Source of the DNA: Vandiemenella viatica
Taxonomy: Eukaryota; Arthropoda; Insecta; Orthoptera; Morabidae
Assembly (NCBI GenBank): GCA_031002005.1
Contig: CM061921.1
Location: 179,746,935 to 179,810,934 of the forward strand
Direction: 5' to 3'
DNA: 64,000 bases
The notes under the pieces were generated by a model, which worked only from the letters and a program-made list of their open reading frames with translations, was not told where the DNA came from and ran no database searches. The stretch's first letter is position 1. Every line of letters starts with the position of its first letter. Both the position numbers and the translations under genes were made by a program. Of the stretch, positions 1 to 11,570 are shown in pieces.

Positions 1-437
1 AGCTGCACACAGAGCTCATAACTAACCGATGCCCTTCGAACCGCCATCAGGACTTTCGACTTGCTGAAATCCTAAGGGAGTTAGCCAGCATACTGTAATA
101 CTGACGGTTTCCATCCACACATCCGGATGGACTGATCCGTGATGGATACTGAGTGGCCTTGTGATTGTGTGTGTGCGAAGGCTGAGCGTGCCAGGGCTAG
201 TACTGACGGACAAAGTCTGTCCAGGACACTCGATAATCTATCTCTCCAGCGTATGAGCTGGTTTTGTCGACACATTAAAAAGTTATTTTTCCATTTTCAA
301 AGCCTGCGAGCATAATATTTAAATATTTTCCATTATAAAGTCATTTCCGGCACCCTGATTACTTCTGTTCCATTATATATAACGATTGCTGGTAAAATGT
401 AAGTACAACAAAATGTAAGTGCAGGAATATACTTTTA

Positions 438-438
<1 letters not shown>
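1..438. other. Unassigned sequence
   Basis: No gene, repeat family or RNA is recognised. The open frames here are short, overlap on the same strand and show no family motif. The last part runs into a long A tract, so some of this may be the 3' end of a retroposed copy, but no coding similarity is visible. Confidence 0.5.

Positions 439-485
<47 letters not shown>
439..485 (+). repeat. Poly-A tract, 47 bp
   Basis: An uninterrupted run of 47 A residues. Such tracts are left by LINE-driven retroposition, so this may mark the 3' end of a + strand retroposed copy. I see no AATAAA signal just upstream and no clear target duplication. A simple expanded microsatellite is the alternative. Confidence 0.8.
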
Positions 486-487
<2 letters not shown>

Positions 488-2660
488 AACTTCTTCCCTA
501 CTCCACACATTCAATTCGACAAGCTCCTAAGTCGACACACTTTGCACCTATAGTGACACTCTTTCCATAACCGTAAATTACCATGAGGGCCAGAAAACAA
601 CAGTTGGCCAACTGACATCGAGAAGAAAGCACACAGCAGAGGCCTGGAGCAAGTGAAAGAAATTGCAGATCCAAATGCGGGAGAACACAGGCACAGGCAC
701 CATGAGTTGTGATCTTCTGGAGTTACTTTATGGTCAGAGAAGCAACTATACACAATTCCCTCCATAGAAAATAAAAATTAAAACTTATTCTTAAAAAAAC
801 ACACACCGGAGCTGGCGCTGGCCTTTTCGCACCGAGTTCAATAAGTTTTTTGCTTTGGCGGAAGAAATAGGCATGCATCATTCAACAAACATTACTTTAA
901 TAGATTATTATATCATAGAACGAAATGTAGTAAATATTTAATTAACATACAGTACTGGATACATCCTGTGTTGACTCAAATACAAAAAGAGGCCTAAAAA
1001 AATAGCGAATAGATTATGTACACAAATATTCTGCTATATTTTTATTTCATTGAATAATTTTGACCAATTACGAAATCAACTGAATTTTTAAAAATATTAT
1101 ACAATAGCTATGACTACGATTGAAATCTATAAATGAGACACAAAAAACTTTCAATTTATTGTGTTTCTTCTATTGATTTTTTAGAATCTCGTTAAAGGAG
1201 CATACTTTACTGACTTAAATGAGACCTACAGATTGGGAATAAGCGCAAGTAAAGTAAATGTAGGCGTGGAAAGAGATGTATACATTTCTGAAAGAATATT
1301 CCGAAATGAAAAGAAAAAGAAACCAACTGAAAATGATAAATTCTATATTCATCATCATTACTAACAAACATTATAATTAACTTACACTTTAATTAAAATT
1401 GTAAATCTGGTTGTGCTATTATCAACTCAAAGATACATTTTCAATATCGAGGGCGTGTTGCCGTGGCAAATTAACAAAATAAATTGTGTAATCTGTTCTG
1501 TTTTGTTATAACTAATAATAAATGTATAGCTGATCAACTTTCAGTTGTAATTTTTTTCTTTCATTTCAAAATCTTCATTCAAAAATGTGTAAATCTCTTT
1601 GCACGCATTCTGTTCCAACTTTGAAATAGTCGGCTGTTTTATCCCACAAATAAGGTTTAATATCAAGTAATTCAATTAATATCATAGTAATTACATATTA
1701 TTACAAAACTACAGAAATTGTCGGGACTGAGATTAGATCCTCTCCGCCACCGGCACCATTGTGTACAAGAAACAATTAAACCAAAGGGTCGGCGATCTGT
1801 CGGATTGGCCTACGTGGTACTTCCCGAAACTGCTATTTTGCTAACAAGATACGTGCTTCCGAATATGGTAACCACATGCACTATAGAAACTGTTCACAAT
1901 CGAAAAAGAGACTATCACCGAAACCATGGACCAGTTCAGTTAGTCTGACAGTTTTCCTGGTTTTCTGGATCACAATATTTTCTTAAATTTGAATTTCATA
2001 CAATTTCATGTCAACCATAGGTACACCGTCAACCATAAGTACTCTTACCCTTTGTAAAAATCTCAATATGTCAAAAATGATATGATTCTTAAACCTCCTT
2101 ACAATGTGTGCTAAATTATGTTGATAGTAATAATAGGAATAGTAGCAGTGATCAATACAGAATCGAGTTCAGTTAGTTAGCACTTCATACTAAAATTAAA
2201 TAAAAGGTTAAAACTTAGCTCAAATTTCACAGCACATTCCTCACGTAATATCGATCAGTAAATATAATAATAAGCAAATAATAATAATGAATATGTACTA
2301 ACCTCTGTGGCAGATAGATATGCCAAAGTAAATAATCTTCAGTAAGTAGGTCAACGTAAGCTGTAGATACCGCACACTTTCACAGTCGCTCTGTCTGAAG
2401 TCATTACCGAACAATCGAACACTAACCAGTGTAAAGGTATAAGCATTGTTGATCGAGACGCAACATAAACATAATAACAATGGAGATCCCTGTGATGCAC
2501 AGCGCTTGCTGCGACTCATTCACGAACTGTTTAAGCAGATGTTAGGAACAAAGATATAATTCACCAATACCAGCTTTTAATCCCTGATCTTGCTTAAAAG
2601 ACATCTGGAATTACTTGCTGAAACATTTGTTCAATGTTTTTTGTTATTAATTAATCTTAT
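486..2660. other. AT-rich unassigned sequence
   Basis: About 2.2 kb without a recognisable gene. Short open frames exist on both strands (for example 1718-1948 on + and 2298-2519 on -), but none has a family motif, plausible start context or coding-type base composition. No tandem array was found. Confidence 0.5.
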
Positions 2661-2669
2661 CGGTACGTC

Positions 2670-2802
2670 CTTGCCATTGTTGGCCAGGGGGGCGCCGGCT
2701 GGGCGTCAACGCCCCCAAATTTGCCTTTGTTCATAAACGCCCGCTTCGAGCTCTCTAACGCCCACCAGAGGGCGGTACGGCCCACGTTGGGAACCACTGC
2801 AG
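2670..2802 (-). mobile_element. Possible hAT/MITE terminus
   Basis: Read on the minus strand the segment starts CAGTGGTTCCCAACGTGGG, a terminus often seen at hAT-type elements. It is far more GC-rich than its surroundings and ends near 2670 in a short GC-rich tract. A matching opposite terminus and an 8-bp target duplication were not found, so it may be one end only. A minus-strand frame of about 98 codons (2803-3098) abuts it. That frame is unrecognised and might be an old exon or TE remnant. Confidence 0.35.
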
Positions 2803-3305
2803 TGTAAAGGATCAAAAGTTTCAAAATATTTAATTACCCCGTCCTTGTATCTTTTGAGTGTCACCTTGTGTGAGCTAGCATATTCCCTCCTAACCAAGTT
2901 GACGATTTCACATTCGGGCTTAGGAATTTTACCAGATAATGCACAAGGCATGAATACACAACGAAAATGTGTGTGAACACAAGTGCTTAAAATATCTGCG
3001 TACGTCCTAATCAGCCACATGTTTTTGCAAGGTTTTAAATTTATACCCATCAATGCAATTACATCCATAGTTTTATTATGTGGTTTCTCTTCCGCCAATA
3101 GCTATGACAGCTCTGGCAATGCACGAGACTCCTCAACCAGATCCCTAGCTGCCGATAATCCGGCAAAAATAAATATTAAATAGAAGATATTGCCCCTCTC
3201 ACTTTTCTTCTAATACTTGCACCCAATATTAGCTTGGCATATATAGACCTGTTAACTACAAATGTGGCAAAGCGCTCACCAAACTTTGCATCCTTGGCCT
3301 ACATT

Positions 3306-3316
3306 CTGCTTGAAGT
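3306..3316. repeat. Left target duplication of SINE
   Basis: CTGCTTGAAGT, repeated exactly at 3583-3593 just after the SINE A tail. An 11-bp exact duplication marks retroposition by LINE machinery. Confidence 0.9.
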
Positions 3317-3546
3317 ACCGAGCGTGGTGGTGTAACGGATAGCGTTCTGGCCTTGCATTCGGGAGGACGGCGGTTCGAATCCCCGTCCGGGCATCCAGAT
3401 TTGGGTTTTCCATGGTTTCCCCAAATCACTCCAGGTGAATGCCGGGATGCTTCCTTCAAAAAGGCCATGGCCGAATTCCTTCCCATTCCTTGCCCCCATC
3501 CTTTCCCGTCTCTAAAGACCACGTTGTTAAAAAGGGACGTTAAACT

Positions 3547-3582
<36 letters not shown>
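3317..3582 (+). mobile_element. tRNA-derived SINE (family A), full length
   Basis: A 266-bp SINE. A tRNA-like head carries the polymerase III B box GGTTCGAATCCCC (about 3372-3384). A family-specific body follows with the blocks TTTTCCATGGTTTCCCC and CCATGGCCGAATTCC, then an A tail of about 30 bp. An exact 11-bp target duplication (CTGCTTGAAGT) brackets it, so both ends are well defined. This copy serves as the reference for the many related fragments in the window. The transcript would be made by RNA polymerase III and copied by a partner LINE that I cannot identify. Confidence 0.92.
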
Positions 3583-3584
<2 letters not shown>

Positions 3585-3593
3585 GCTTGAAGT

Positions 3594-6150
3594 CTTCTCA
3601 TCGAATACACGATCTGCATTGGTATGTCCACACCCTATGCGTAAGCTCTATTGCGTTTCCTGCATATCGTAGTTTATGGATACCCAGTTGAAGACGTTTT
3701 TTCGGGTTTAGAACCCGGTCCAAAAAAATGGTATGTTGATGTATTCTGTTAATGGCATCTTATTGATAAGGATGCATAGAAAACCTTGCTCCCTCTCCGT
3801 CATAGGAAGTATTGTTATCAACTGATTAACTTTGCACATTTGGGCACCAATATGCAAACCTACGAGGCCACTTTGTCCATATATCGTTCGTATAACAGCG
3901 TGCAACATTACCCAGGAAAGATGCAGGCAACATCAAGTAGAATCGAAAAAATGGACAATAAGAACAATCGGACCATCACACTATGGAAAAACCAATCATG
4001 TGTTCACAATGCTAGTACACACACTGGACTTCGACTTGAAAATATGTATCAGTGAAAGTACCAGTTCCTAGGTGAAACAACAAAATCAATTATAGAAATT
4101 CAGCATTTTCTTTTTAACTATATCAAAAGCGTACCTCCACTCAAGAATACCAAATTCAATAATTGTTTCTGATGATGATTTATCTGAAAAATAGCATAAT
4201 ATAAGAGATAACGATTGTACGAATAGACACACATTAGCGACTCCTTATACCTGTGTCAGACAAATAGTAGGATTCCAAAATAGTTGTTTAAAGACAATGA
4301 AAATCTCATGCTACTGGTTGAACACGACTGTATGAGCCTCAATGTCATTTACAATGACCATGTCAACACTAGCATGCCATTCAGCGAGTTTAGAAACGTC
4401 TGTTAATTCTGCTACAATGCGTGTAAGCATAGATCTATAGTTTTTAACAAAGTCTGCGACATCTACCCTGAGAGGCACTGTAACGGCTTTGATTCATTTT
4501 TTAATAAATAGCTGAACACAACTGGTATCAGCATCGTTATAAGCATGAGAGGACATCGACGATATAGAACAAGAGAATTATGGTGTGCACATCTCAGCCC
4601 ATACTACTTGTGGAAGAAGGTAGATTGGAATGTCAGGGTACAATACTCAACCATGCGGAGTAGTCCCTACATTGGGACTCTGGCACATTTCCAGAAAAAA
4701 ACCGATTCGGCCAATAGGAAGCGTTGAAATGTTTGGCAGGAAATTCAAATCATCGAACAGAAAGAGCAGGCGGGAAATTAAAAGTTAGATATTTAAATTG
4801 GTCAATAAGAGGCCAGGGGCAGTCCTCTGACGTCAGAGGCAAATAGGTGATGGAGAGGGTTTGACATGACAAAGCTATGGAATTCCCATTGATTTAATGT
4901 TCCGATGCGGACATACAAGACAAATCGAGCTACAAGGTATGTCCATTAGGCGTATAACGTCAGAGAGCAGTAGAAATTCACATTGACGTCAGAGGATGGT
5001 GGAATTCCCATTGATGTCACCTTTTTGACAACTGATGTTCAGTTCTTTGACGGACGCATTACTCCTTGTGACTTACCGCTTCACGGTATTTATATAATTA
5101 TAATTAGTGCTACCAAAGTTGTTAATAAACTAACTAATTTGTACTAAAACTACCAAAAATAATTAATAATACCAGAAAATCACACTGTTATTTTACAACT
5201 AGATTGCTGGTGATACTCTCTTTCCGAACATATTTCGAATTCGATTTTTGACTAACACAGAGTTGAGTTTTAATTATTTAATCTTCAGTCCCATACAGCT
5301 CCGTCATAACTACTTGACACAAATGTTTTATACACACAGCACGTAGTTCTTGAGGTCAATTGCCGACGGACAAGTGTCGGAAGCGTCGTACTGTGACACG
5401 GAGAAGCGAACCGTAATTTGTGGCACTACCACACTCGGCATAACGACAAATTCTGATTCTTTGTATATCTGGTAACGCTTTGCTTTGTTAATACGACTGA
5501 TATGGTTTCGATTATACGCCAGACTATTGGTCTCTTTTACCCAGTTAGATTACCGGGTTAGGTTAAGCGTCTAGGAGAAAAACGCATAACGTGACCGATA
5601 AGAGAGTGTTCCTAACGTTTTTGAAATCACAATAAATAATTAATATTGGTTATTTGAAATATTTGACAGATTGGGAGCTGCTGTCATCATCAGATTATGT
5701 GGAGAATCCCCCCCGCCCCTCCCGCCTTCCTATGAATCAATCTAAAAGAAGTATTCACGCTAAAAGTGACGCAGTAACAATTCTGTGATGTCCATGATTT
5801 CCCATATGAGTGAGTTAAGATGTAACAAACTCTGACTTTCAGATCGTCATTGCGAACGGACGTATTTATCAATATTTGATAAACCGCTATCAATCGATGA
5901 GCCACATTTTCTAGTCTCACAATCAATCTGAAATGAGATCGAGTTAACGATAAACATTCTTTTGTGAACATTAATATAAATGTCAGAACGGCACGCCATT
6001 ATGCCGAATAATCAAAGACAAAACTGATACGACTGGGAATGTGAAAAGAAGACACTCTTTCCAACAGGATACGCCTGAAAGAGCGTGAAACCTGAGAAAA
6101 CATGTACGTAAATCTACGTACAATCCTTGTGACTAAAGTACCCGATATTT
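3594..6150. other. AT-rich unassigned sequence
   Basis: No gene is recognised. The only structured parts are a 16-bp perfect palindrome at 4824-4839 and a repeated short block (the phrase GGAATTCCCATTGAT occurs near 4880 and 5000). Small frames near 3786-4071 and 5690-5971 lack any motif. Confidence 0.45.
4824..4839. repeat. Perfect 16-bp palindrome with CRE core
   Basis: CCTCTGACGTCAGAGG equals its own reverse complement and contains the cAMP-response-element core TGACGTCA. A 12-bp part of it (TGACGTCAGAGG) recurs at 4984-4995. It could be a bZIP site in a TE regulatory region or chance. No promoter or gene is identifiable beside it. Confidence 0.5.
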
Positions 6151-6384
6151 TTTGACCATATTGTAAGAATTTTTGAAGTGAAAACTTCTTTAAGCACGCT
6201 ACGCGATGTTTGTATGGAAGTAAATCTGTGAGTTCGTGACGTCACGTCACCGACATGCCACCTGTTGTGCGTATGATATGCGCGTTGCGCGCTTTTTGGA
6301 TGGGCAAAATCTTTATATACACACACAGTTTATTTCCGATGTTGATGGAACTTTAAAACTTCCATACTTTAAAACAAATAGAAA

Positions 6385-6450
6385 AACAATGTGGGATTAT
6401 TGGAGATCGCGATTCCGTCCTCATACTGCAATAGTCAAACGCAAGACACC
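6385..6450. repeat. Inverted repeat, left arm
   Basis: This segment (containing TTGGAGATCGCGAT and GTCAAACGCAAGAC) recurs in reverse complement at about 7234-7316, with small internal indels. The pair encloses roughly 780 bp of AT-rich DNA without a gene. It could be a degraded TIR element or an inverted duplication. Confidence 0.6.
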
Positions 6451-7233
6451 ACTAGAAATACTGATTAATTAAAATATAATCCACCAGAAGGTTATGTTGA
6501 AGATGTTTGTTTATTTTTCAAAATAACAAGTAAGCGAAATTTGTCACAAGCAAAGATACAATCCAGAGATACTGGCGCAGTCTTTGTCAGAGGCAAAGTG
6601 ACTCTCAACTGTGAACTAACTAAAAAACTAAACTGTATACTATAAACTACTGTAAACTAACTAACTCTGTCCTTCTGCCGATCTGTTTATATAGTCTCTA
6701 TCGAAATTTCTGGAATTCTTCAAAGGCATCCGCCCGATATTTCTCGAACATTAACAATTACTCAAACAATTAAACATATTAAAAACAATCGGAATTAATA
6801 CAAAATCACTTAACATCATTACAAAATGATCAGAAATGGTAATTAAAGATACTTAAATACAAAATTATCTACTGAAATCATTTTAAACTGTACAAACATG
6901 TCATGTAGACATCATAACTTGCATTAATACATGGAATCGCCAAACATTTAAGAAATTCTCTTGCACAATTCGGTTCTTAAACATATTAAATTGACTTTAA
7001 ATAATTTTCTTTCATAAAACAAAGTCTATATACACTGATTTACAAGAAATTGCAAAATAAATATACCAGATCACATTCAAGCAAACTTCAGCTCACTACA
7101 AATACTTCATACAGTACAATACTATTCAAAAATCAGGTAAGAGGGCTGTTACACTAGGCTATATCACAACCTGATTTCTGCTTGAATATAATGGTCCAGG
7201 CTGAAGTACAACAGAATTACTGTTAGAAAATAA

Positions 7234-7316
7234 TGCGTCTTGCGTTTGACCACAGCAGTACTATGACGTAGTAAATGTTTGAAGCGCGATCGCGATCTCC
7301 AATAGACTCCCATTGT
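7234..7316. repeat. Inverted repeat, right arm
   Basis: Reverse complement partner of 6385-6450. It shares GTCTTGCGTTTGAC and ATCGCGATCTCCAAT. The arms differ mainly by an extra segment of about 20 bp in this arm. Confidence 0.6.
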
Positions 7317-7389
7317 TCACACAAACCCACAGTTTTTATCATATTTTGATAGTAGTTAGCACACGTATACTTCGGAACAAGGCGATCTA

Positions 7390-7625
7390 GCAGCTAAGCA
7401 GATAAGACACTTAATTTCGAAAGTTCTCTGTCCGGTCGCAGGTTCAAATCCCGTGATGAGCACGAATATTTAGGAGTTGTATTTGATTACATGAGCTACG
7501 CCGGGATCTTCCGTGGTTTTCATTTCACGTTAAACTGTAGGCCCCTGAGGAAAGGAATTATTCTTCTTGCCTCTGACACAATTGCTTGGTACAACTCCTT
7601 AAGGAAGATTCGACAAACCGTTGGG
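7390..7625 (+). mobile_element. tRNA-derived SINE, diverged
   Basis: A tRNA-like head with a B box (GGTTCAAATCC, about 7441-7451) is followed by a body that includes a CGGGATCTTCCGTGG block and the phrase TTAAACTGTAGG, shared with the SINE at 7751. The 3' end is not sharp and no target duplication was found. It is probably an older copy. Confidence 0.6.
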
Positions 7626-7639
7626 TTGTCACTAAGTTA

Positions 7640-8110
7640 GATTTTTAGTTTTTGAAGTGAAAACTTCTTTAGGCGCGTTGGGCGATTTTTGATTCGGTAA
7701 AATCTTATGATTTCGCATTGCTGACATGGTAATGTGAACAGTATATCTGTCGTGGTCTGGCGGCTCAGTGGCGAACTAGAGGTACCCGGTGCAAATCTCT
7801 GTCTTGGCGGGGATTTTCATAGACCATAAATCCGACCTTCATCTCTGAAATAGCTTGCTGTGTCGTGTGAAGTACGCCTGAATGCTTCCATGGTTCGGAT
7901 TCCTAGTTAAACTGTAGGTCCCTTGCACCTGGTAGCACTACCGAGTTAGATTAAGATGGCTAAGACAGTGGCGCAAGGCGCAGCCAATAGAAACCCTGTA
8001 ACCAGGTCATTACGTCCACACGGAATTGTTATTTTTTAGTATATCTGTAGCTACAAGTATGATGTGCTGTGCGTATGATATTAATAGTTTTAAGTTTTCA
8101 CTTCTGTCGG
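7640..8110. mobile_element. Possible MITE with palindromic ends, interrupted by a SINE
   Basis: The left side has GAAGTGAAAACTTCTTTAGG (about 7646-7665) and the right side carries the same block in reverse complement (AAGTTTTCACTTC, about 8091-8103). A related left-end block lies at about 6172, and the phrase TGTGCGTATGATAT occurs both there (about 6265) and here (about 8066). With the SINE at 7751-8037 removed the unit would be under 200 bp. Target duplication not resolved. Confidence 0.4.
7751..8037 (+). mobile_element. tRNA-derived SINE (family B) with 11-bp target duplication
   Basis: A 287-bp SINE flanked by exact copies of AGTATATCTGT (7740-7750 and 8038-8048). The head GGCGGCTCAGTGG resembles a tRNA A-box region. 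The body reads GGGGATTTTCATAG and continues to TTAAACTGTAGG. It is clearly related to the minus-strand copy at 32735-32900. The sharp target duplication shows it was retroposed into the MITE-like unit. Confidence 0.88.
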
Positions 8111-8396
8111 CAGTCCCCAGTGACCGCCAATAGTGTCCCCCCACCCCTTTTCTACGTGTCCATGAAGCAATATTTTTGCTGCGATAGATATATAATCATA
8201 CTGCAATAGACATGCACACAGCGAAATGGTAATTTTTTTCACAAACATCGACTAACACAACGGTTCAAAATGACGAGTGAACAGATAATCGTGGTGACGT
8301 TATTGAATTACAGGCAGCTAATAGCTCACTCGTATGGCGATATGTTGAAGACAATGGATTGTTGATGAGACGTTCTTTCCAACCGTTCTCGTTTGT

Positions 8397-8762
8397 GTGT
8401 TTCGACTTATCTTTCAGAAGAGTAAACGCCGACATTGTGGACTGAGGCGTGAACTCGATTCGGTGACGGACTGGTGCTTCATGTTGGAACTATACCCCTG
8501 GGCGAAACACAATAGTGCCTGTTCTATGTTTCAGCCGGCTGTGCGTGCAATGGCTCTAACTGTGGGAACGGCAGTGCTACATGGGAAAGGCATTAGCTTT
8601 GTCTCAGGGTGTGCGCCTGTGAACACCACTGGTAGGTGGGGTTTCGCTAAGTATGGCCTACACCTAAATATGAGGGGATACTTTTCTGAATTGTTAGCTA
8701 AAGCCCTAAGAGAGCCCATTTCCAGTGATGATGGGGTCACGACTGTGCCTTTTTTAGGTTAG
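8397..8762 (+). pseudogene. CR1-like LINE ORF1, C-terminal part
   Basis: The frame is open for 121 codons. Its end (residues about 80-110) reads GRWGFAKYGLHLNMRGYFSE followed by LLAKAL. This matches the closing block of SGNH/esterase-type domains in the ORF1 of CR1-clade LINEs, where an Asp/Tyr-x-x-His-Leu-Asn motif carries the last catalytic residue. Here the usual D before GLHLN is Y. The 5' part of ORF1 is not recognisable. The endonuclease of ORF2 follows from 8932 on the same strand, which supports the assignment. A truncated LINE insertion is inferred. Confidence 0.6.
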
Positions 8763-8931
8763 GGGCTCCTGGTGAAGGACGGAAATAGATGATCAAAGTG
8801 ATACTGATTGTAGATCCACGATGGAAAAAATCACAGATGTTAAAGAAATAGATGAAGTTGCTGAAACAATAACTGACTAGGGTAGAACTGGGAAGGAGGA
8901 GGTTAGTGCTGAAAATATAAAGCCAGTAATA

Positions 8932-10585
8932 ATGGTGTTACTGGTGAAATGCAGAAGAATAATGAACAAAGTAATAGACTTTGCAAACTTAATAGAGATA
9001 CACGAACCACAAGTATTAATAGGGGTAGAGTCTTGGTTGAAAGAAGTACTTTACAATGAGGTTTTTCCTGATGGTTACATAGTGTACCGCAGAGATAGAG
9101 AAGCAATTGGTGGAGGAGTTTTCATACTAGTTAGCAAAAACTACCATAGTTCACTGGTGTTCATAGATTATGACCACAAATTACTTGGGGTAGATTTCTG
9201 GGGTAGTAAAAAAAATCAAAAAAAAATCTGGGTTTTGGCTGCTTACTGCAGTGGAAGAATGACAGATGAAGATTAGGCTCTTGGGGAGAAATTACCTTCA
9301 TACTCAGATTTCAGAGATGAAAATAGAATAGTCGTTATTGGTGAGGATTTAAATTTACCAGGTGTAAACTGCGTAGGAAATAAGATTAATAATACAAGGG
9401 AACAGAGATTTTCAAATATGTACCTTTATAAGGGAAGAGAGATTTACACAAGTGGTAGAACAAAACAATAGGGGACAAAATATTTTGGATGTATTTCTAA
9501 TAAAGCCCGATGATAACCTTGTAGGGTGTCAATCAAGTAACTGATGGAATAAGTGATCATGAGGCAGCTCTGATGGATACTAGAGGACTCAGTGAAACAG
9601 CAGCCAAAATTGAAGGGGGAAATAGGTACAATTATAAAAAGGTACATATTTCGAACTTGAAGAGATATTTCAGATAACGTTTCAGCAAATGGAACTACAT
9701 TGGGTTAAAGGCGGGAAGAGTTCAAGGAGATAATAAGAAAGGTGGAAGAAATATTTAATCCAAAACAGAAAATAAAGTGAAGTAGCGAACCTGTGTACTA
9801 GAATAGGGATGTGAGGAGGTTAAAGAGGTAGGTAAGTTGAGAACATAACAGAGCTAAGAGACAGAAGGGTAGTAGGGAATATTTAAAACAACTAAACAAG
9901 GACTTAATAATAGCTAAGAAGATAGCTAAAGATGTGTTTATGAAGAGTATTGTCAGTGCAGGGGGACCATTGACAGATGGATCTAGAAACATCTATGGCT
10001 ATGTTAGAAAACTGAGGGGAAGGAATGGTGTTGAGACGCTTATAGATAAGAATGGAGAAGATGATACTGAGGATTTGAAAAAGTCAGAGATTTTAAGAAA
10101 CTGGTTTACTGAGACCATTAGGGACAATAATTTAGAAAAGGGAAGGTCTAAATCGAAAAAAAATTTGAAATTCAACCTGAAGATATCATGAAGAAACTAA
10201 CAAAGCTGAAAAAATATAAGGGTCTGATGTAGATAATATTACTACAGATGTCTTAAAAGCAGCCGGACGTGACATTGTACCTTATCTTGAAATATTACTT
10301 AAATTAAGTTTAGATACTTGTGACTCACCAGAGGACTGGAAAAGTGCAATAGTAGCGTCGGTATTTAAAGGAGGGGTAAAATTATAGGCCAATCAATTTA
10401 ACATCAGCAGTAGGTAAATTAATGGAGAGCTTGATATGCAACCACTTCAGAAATATATGAGGAGCGTAAGTGGTTTTCAAGTAGGCAATATGGCTTTAGG
10501 CAAGGATATACAAGCGAATCTCAGTTGATGTGATATATGGAAGATATTTCGGATGAAATGGACAAGGGAGGCGAAATTGATAGTG
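8932..10585 (+). pseudogene. CR1-like LINE ORF2: endonuclease and N-terminal reverse transcriptase
   Basis: The frame starting at 8932 encodes an AP-type endonuclease segment: an early block ending MNKVIDFANLIEIHEPQVL, then GVESWL, then GGGVFILVSKNY. Reading continues with frameshifts and stops through 9280-10190 (a second clean piece is 9934-10191) into RT fingers, including FRQGYTSESQL near 10500. At 10586 the gene is interrupted by the 7.83-kb long-TIR element and resumes at 18427 with the RT block LDL*KAFDTVSHK. ORF2 would nick target DNA and reverse transcribe the LINE RNA. This copy is dead, with several stops and indels, but the two halves match across the insertion. Confidence 0.85.
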
Positions 10586-10591
10586 TAGCAT
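10586..10591. repeat. Left 6-bp target duplication
   Basis: TAGCAT, paired with TTGCAT at 18421-18426 (5 of 6 match). The LINE reading frame (V-A-L-D) is restored if one copy is removed together with the insert. Confidence 0.7.
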
Positions 10592-10679
10592 AGTAGTGTG
10601 GATTTGGGGAGGCGCTCTCACAAAGGATGCCGCCCCTATTGTTCTAATTGGATACATTGTATCATTCTATTGTTCTATT

Positions 10680-10870
10680 GTTCTCCCCCCTCCCACCTGT
10701 CAATCATTTTCACACCTCTATTGTTCCCCCCCCCCCTCATACCTGTCAATCATTTTCACACCTCTATTGTTCTCTCCCCCTTCCCACTTGACTAACCACT
10801 TGACTTGTGGACCACTTGACTTGTGGGCCACTTGACTTGTGGGCCAGTTGACTTGAGGGCCACTTGACTA
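10680..10870 (+). repeat. Minisatellites near the left arm tip
   Basis: Two to three copies of a unit of about 45 bp (TGTCAATCATTTTCACACC followed by TCTATTGTTC and a C tract) are followed by four or five 17-18-bp units of CCACTTGACTTGTGGG. The right arm has the same units in reverse complement but in different number, which accounts for part of the arm length difference. Confidence 0.8.
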
Positions 10871-11009
10871 ACCTCAGTTACACCCCTATTGTCCAAGACC
10901 ACGCCCCCTTCCCCTCCCCACCCCCCTCCCTCCCCCCTCTCCTACACTAACCTCAGCTTCATCACCCTAGTACCAGCTGTCGATTCTATTGCTCTTTTGC
11001 CAGGCCATA

Positions 11010-11570
11010 TTCGCCTGGAGTGATTTGAGGAAAACGAGAATATGGATTCTCAGACGGGGGTTCGAACCAGAGCCCTCCTAGATGCATGGTCATAGCGTGC
11101 CAGTATGGCGTTACACATCGTTGTCATTAGAGGCGGAGAAATTAAACGGTGACCTGGAGTGATTTGAGGAAAACCAGAATATTGATTCTCAGACGGGGGT
11201 TCGAACCAGAGCCCTCCTAAATGCGTGGTCATAGCGTGCCAGTATGGCGTTACACATCGTTGTCATTAGAGGCGGGGGAAAGGAAACGGCGACCTGGAGT
11301 GATTTGAGGAAAACCAGAATATTGATTCTCAGACGGGGGTTCGAACCAGAGCCCTCCTAAATGCGTGGTCATAGCGTGCCAGTATGGTGTTACACCTCGT
11401 TGTCATTAGAGGCGGGGGAAAGGAAACGGCGACCTGGAGTGAACCAGAATATGGATGCTCAGACGGGGGTTCGAACCAGAGCCCTCCTAAATGCGTGGTC
11501 AGAGCATCACTACATTCGCATGGAGTGATTTGAGGAAAACCAGAATATTGATGCTCAGACGGGGATTCGA
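11010..11570 (+). repeat. 140-bp tandem array inside left arm
   Basis: The landmark GACCTGGAGT recurs at 11151, 11291 and 11431, exactly 140 bp apart, with partial units on both sides. Each unit carries GGGGTTCGAACCAGAGCCC, which resembles a tRNA B box read from a SINE, plus a GTCATTAGAGGCGG block shared with family A SINEs. The array seems to be an amplified SINE segment. Confidence 0.85.

Noticed and set aside
2706..3098. Minus-strand 130-codon frame
   Set aside because: Part of it runs through a probable DNA-element terminus and no domain is recognisable, so I did not call a gene.
3541..3582. A tract as a gene terminator or microsatellite of its own
   Set aside because: It is the tail of a SINE with an exact target duplication immediately after it.
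11010..11570. CRISPR-like array
   Set aside because: The 140-bp units are tandem and nearly identical, without spacers, in an insect TE arm.
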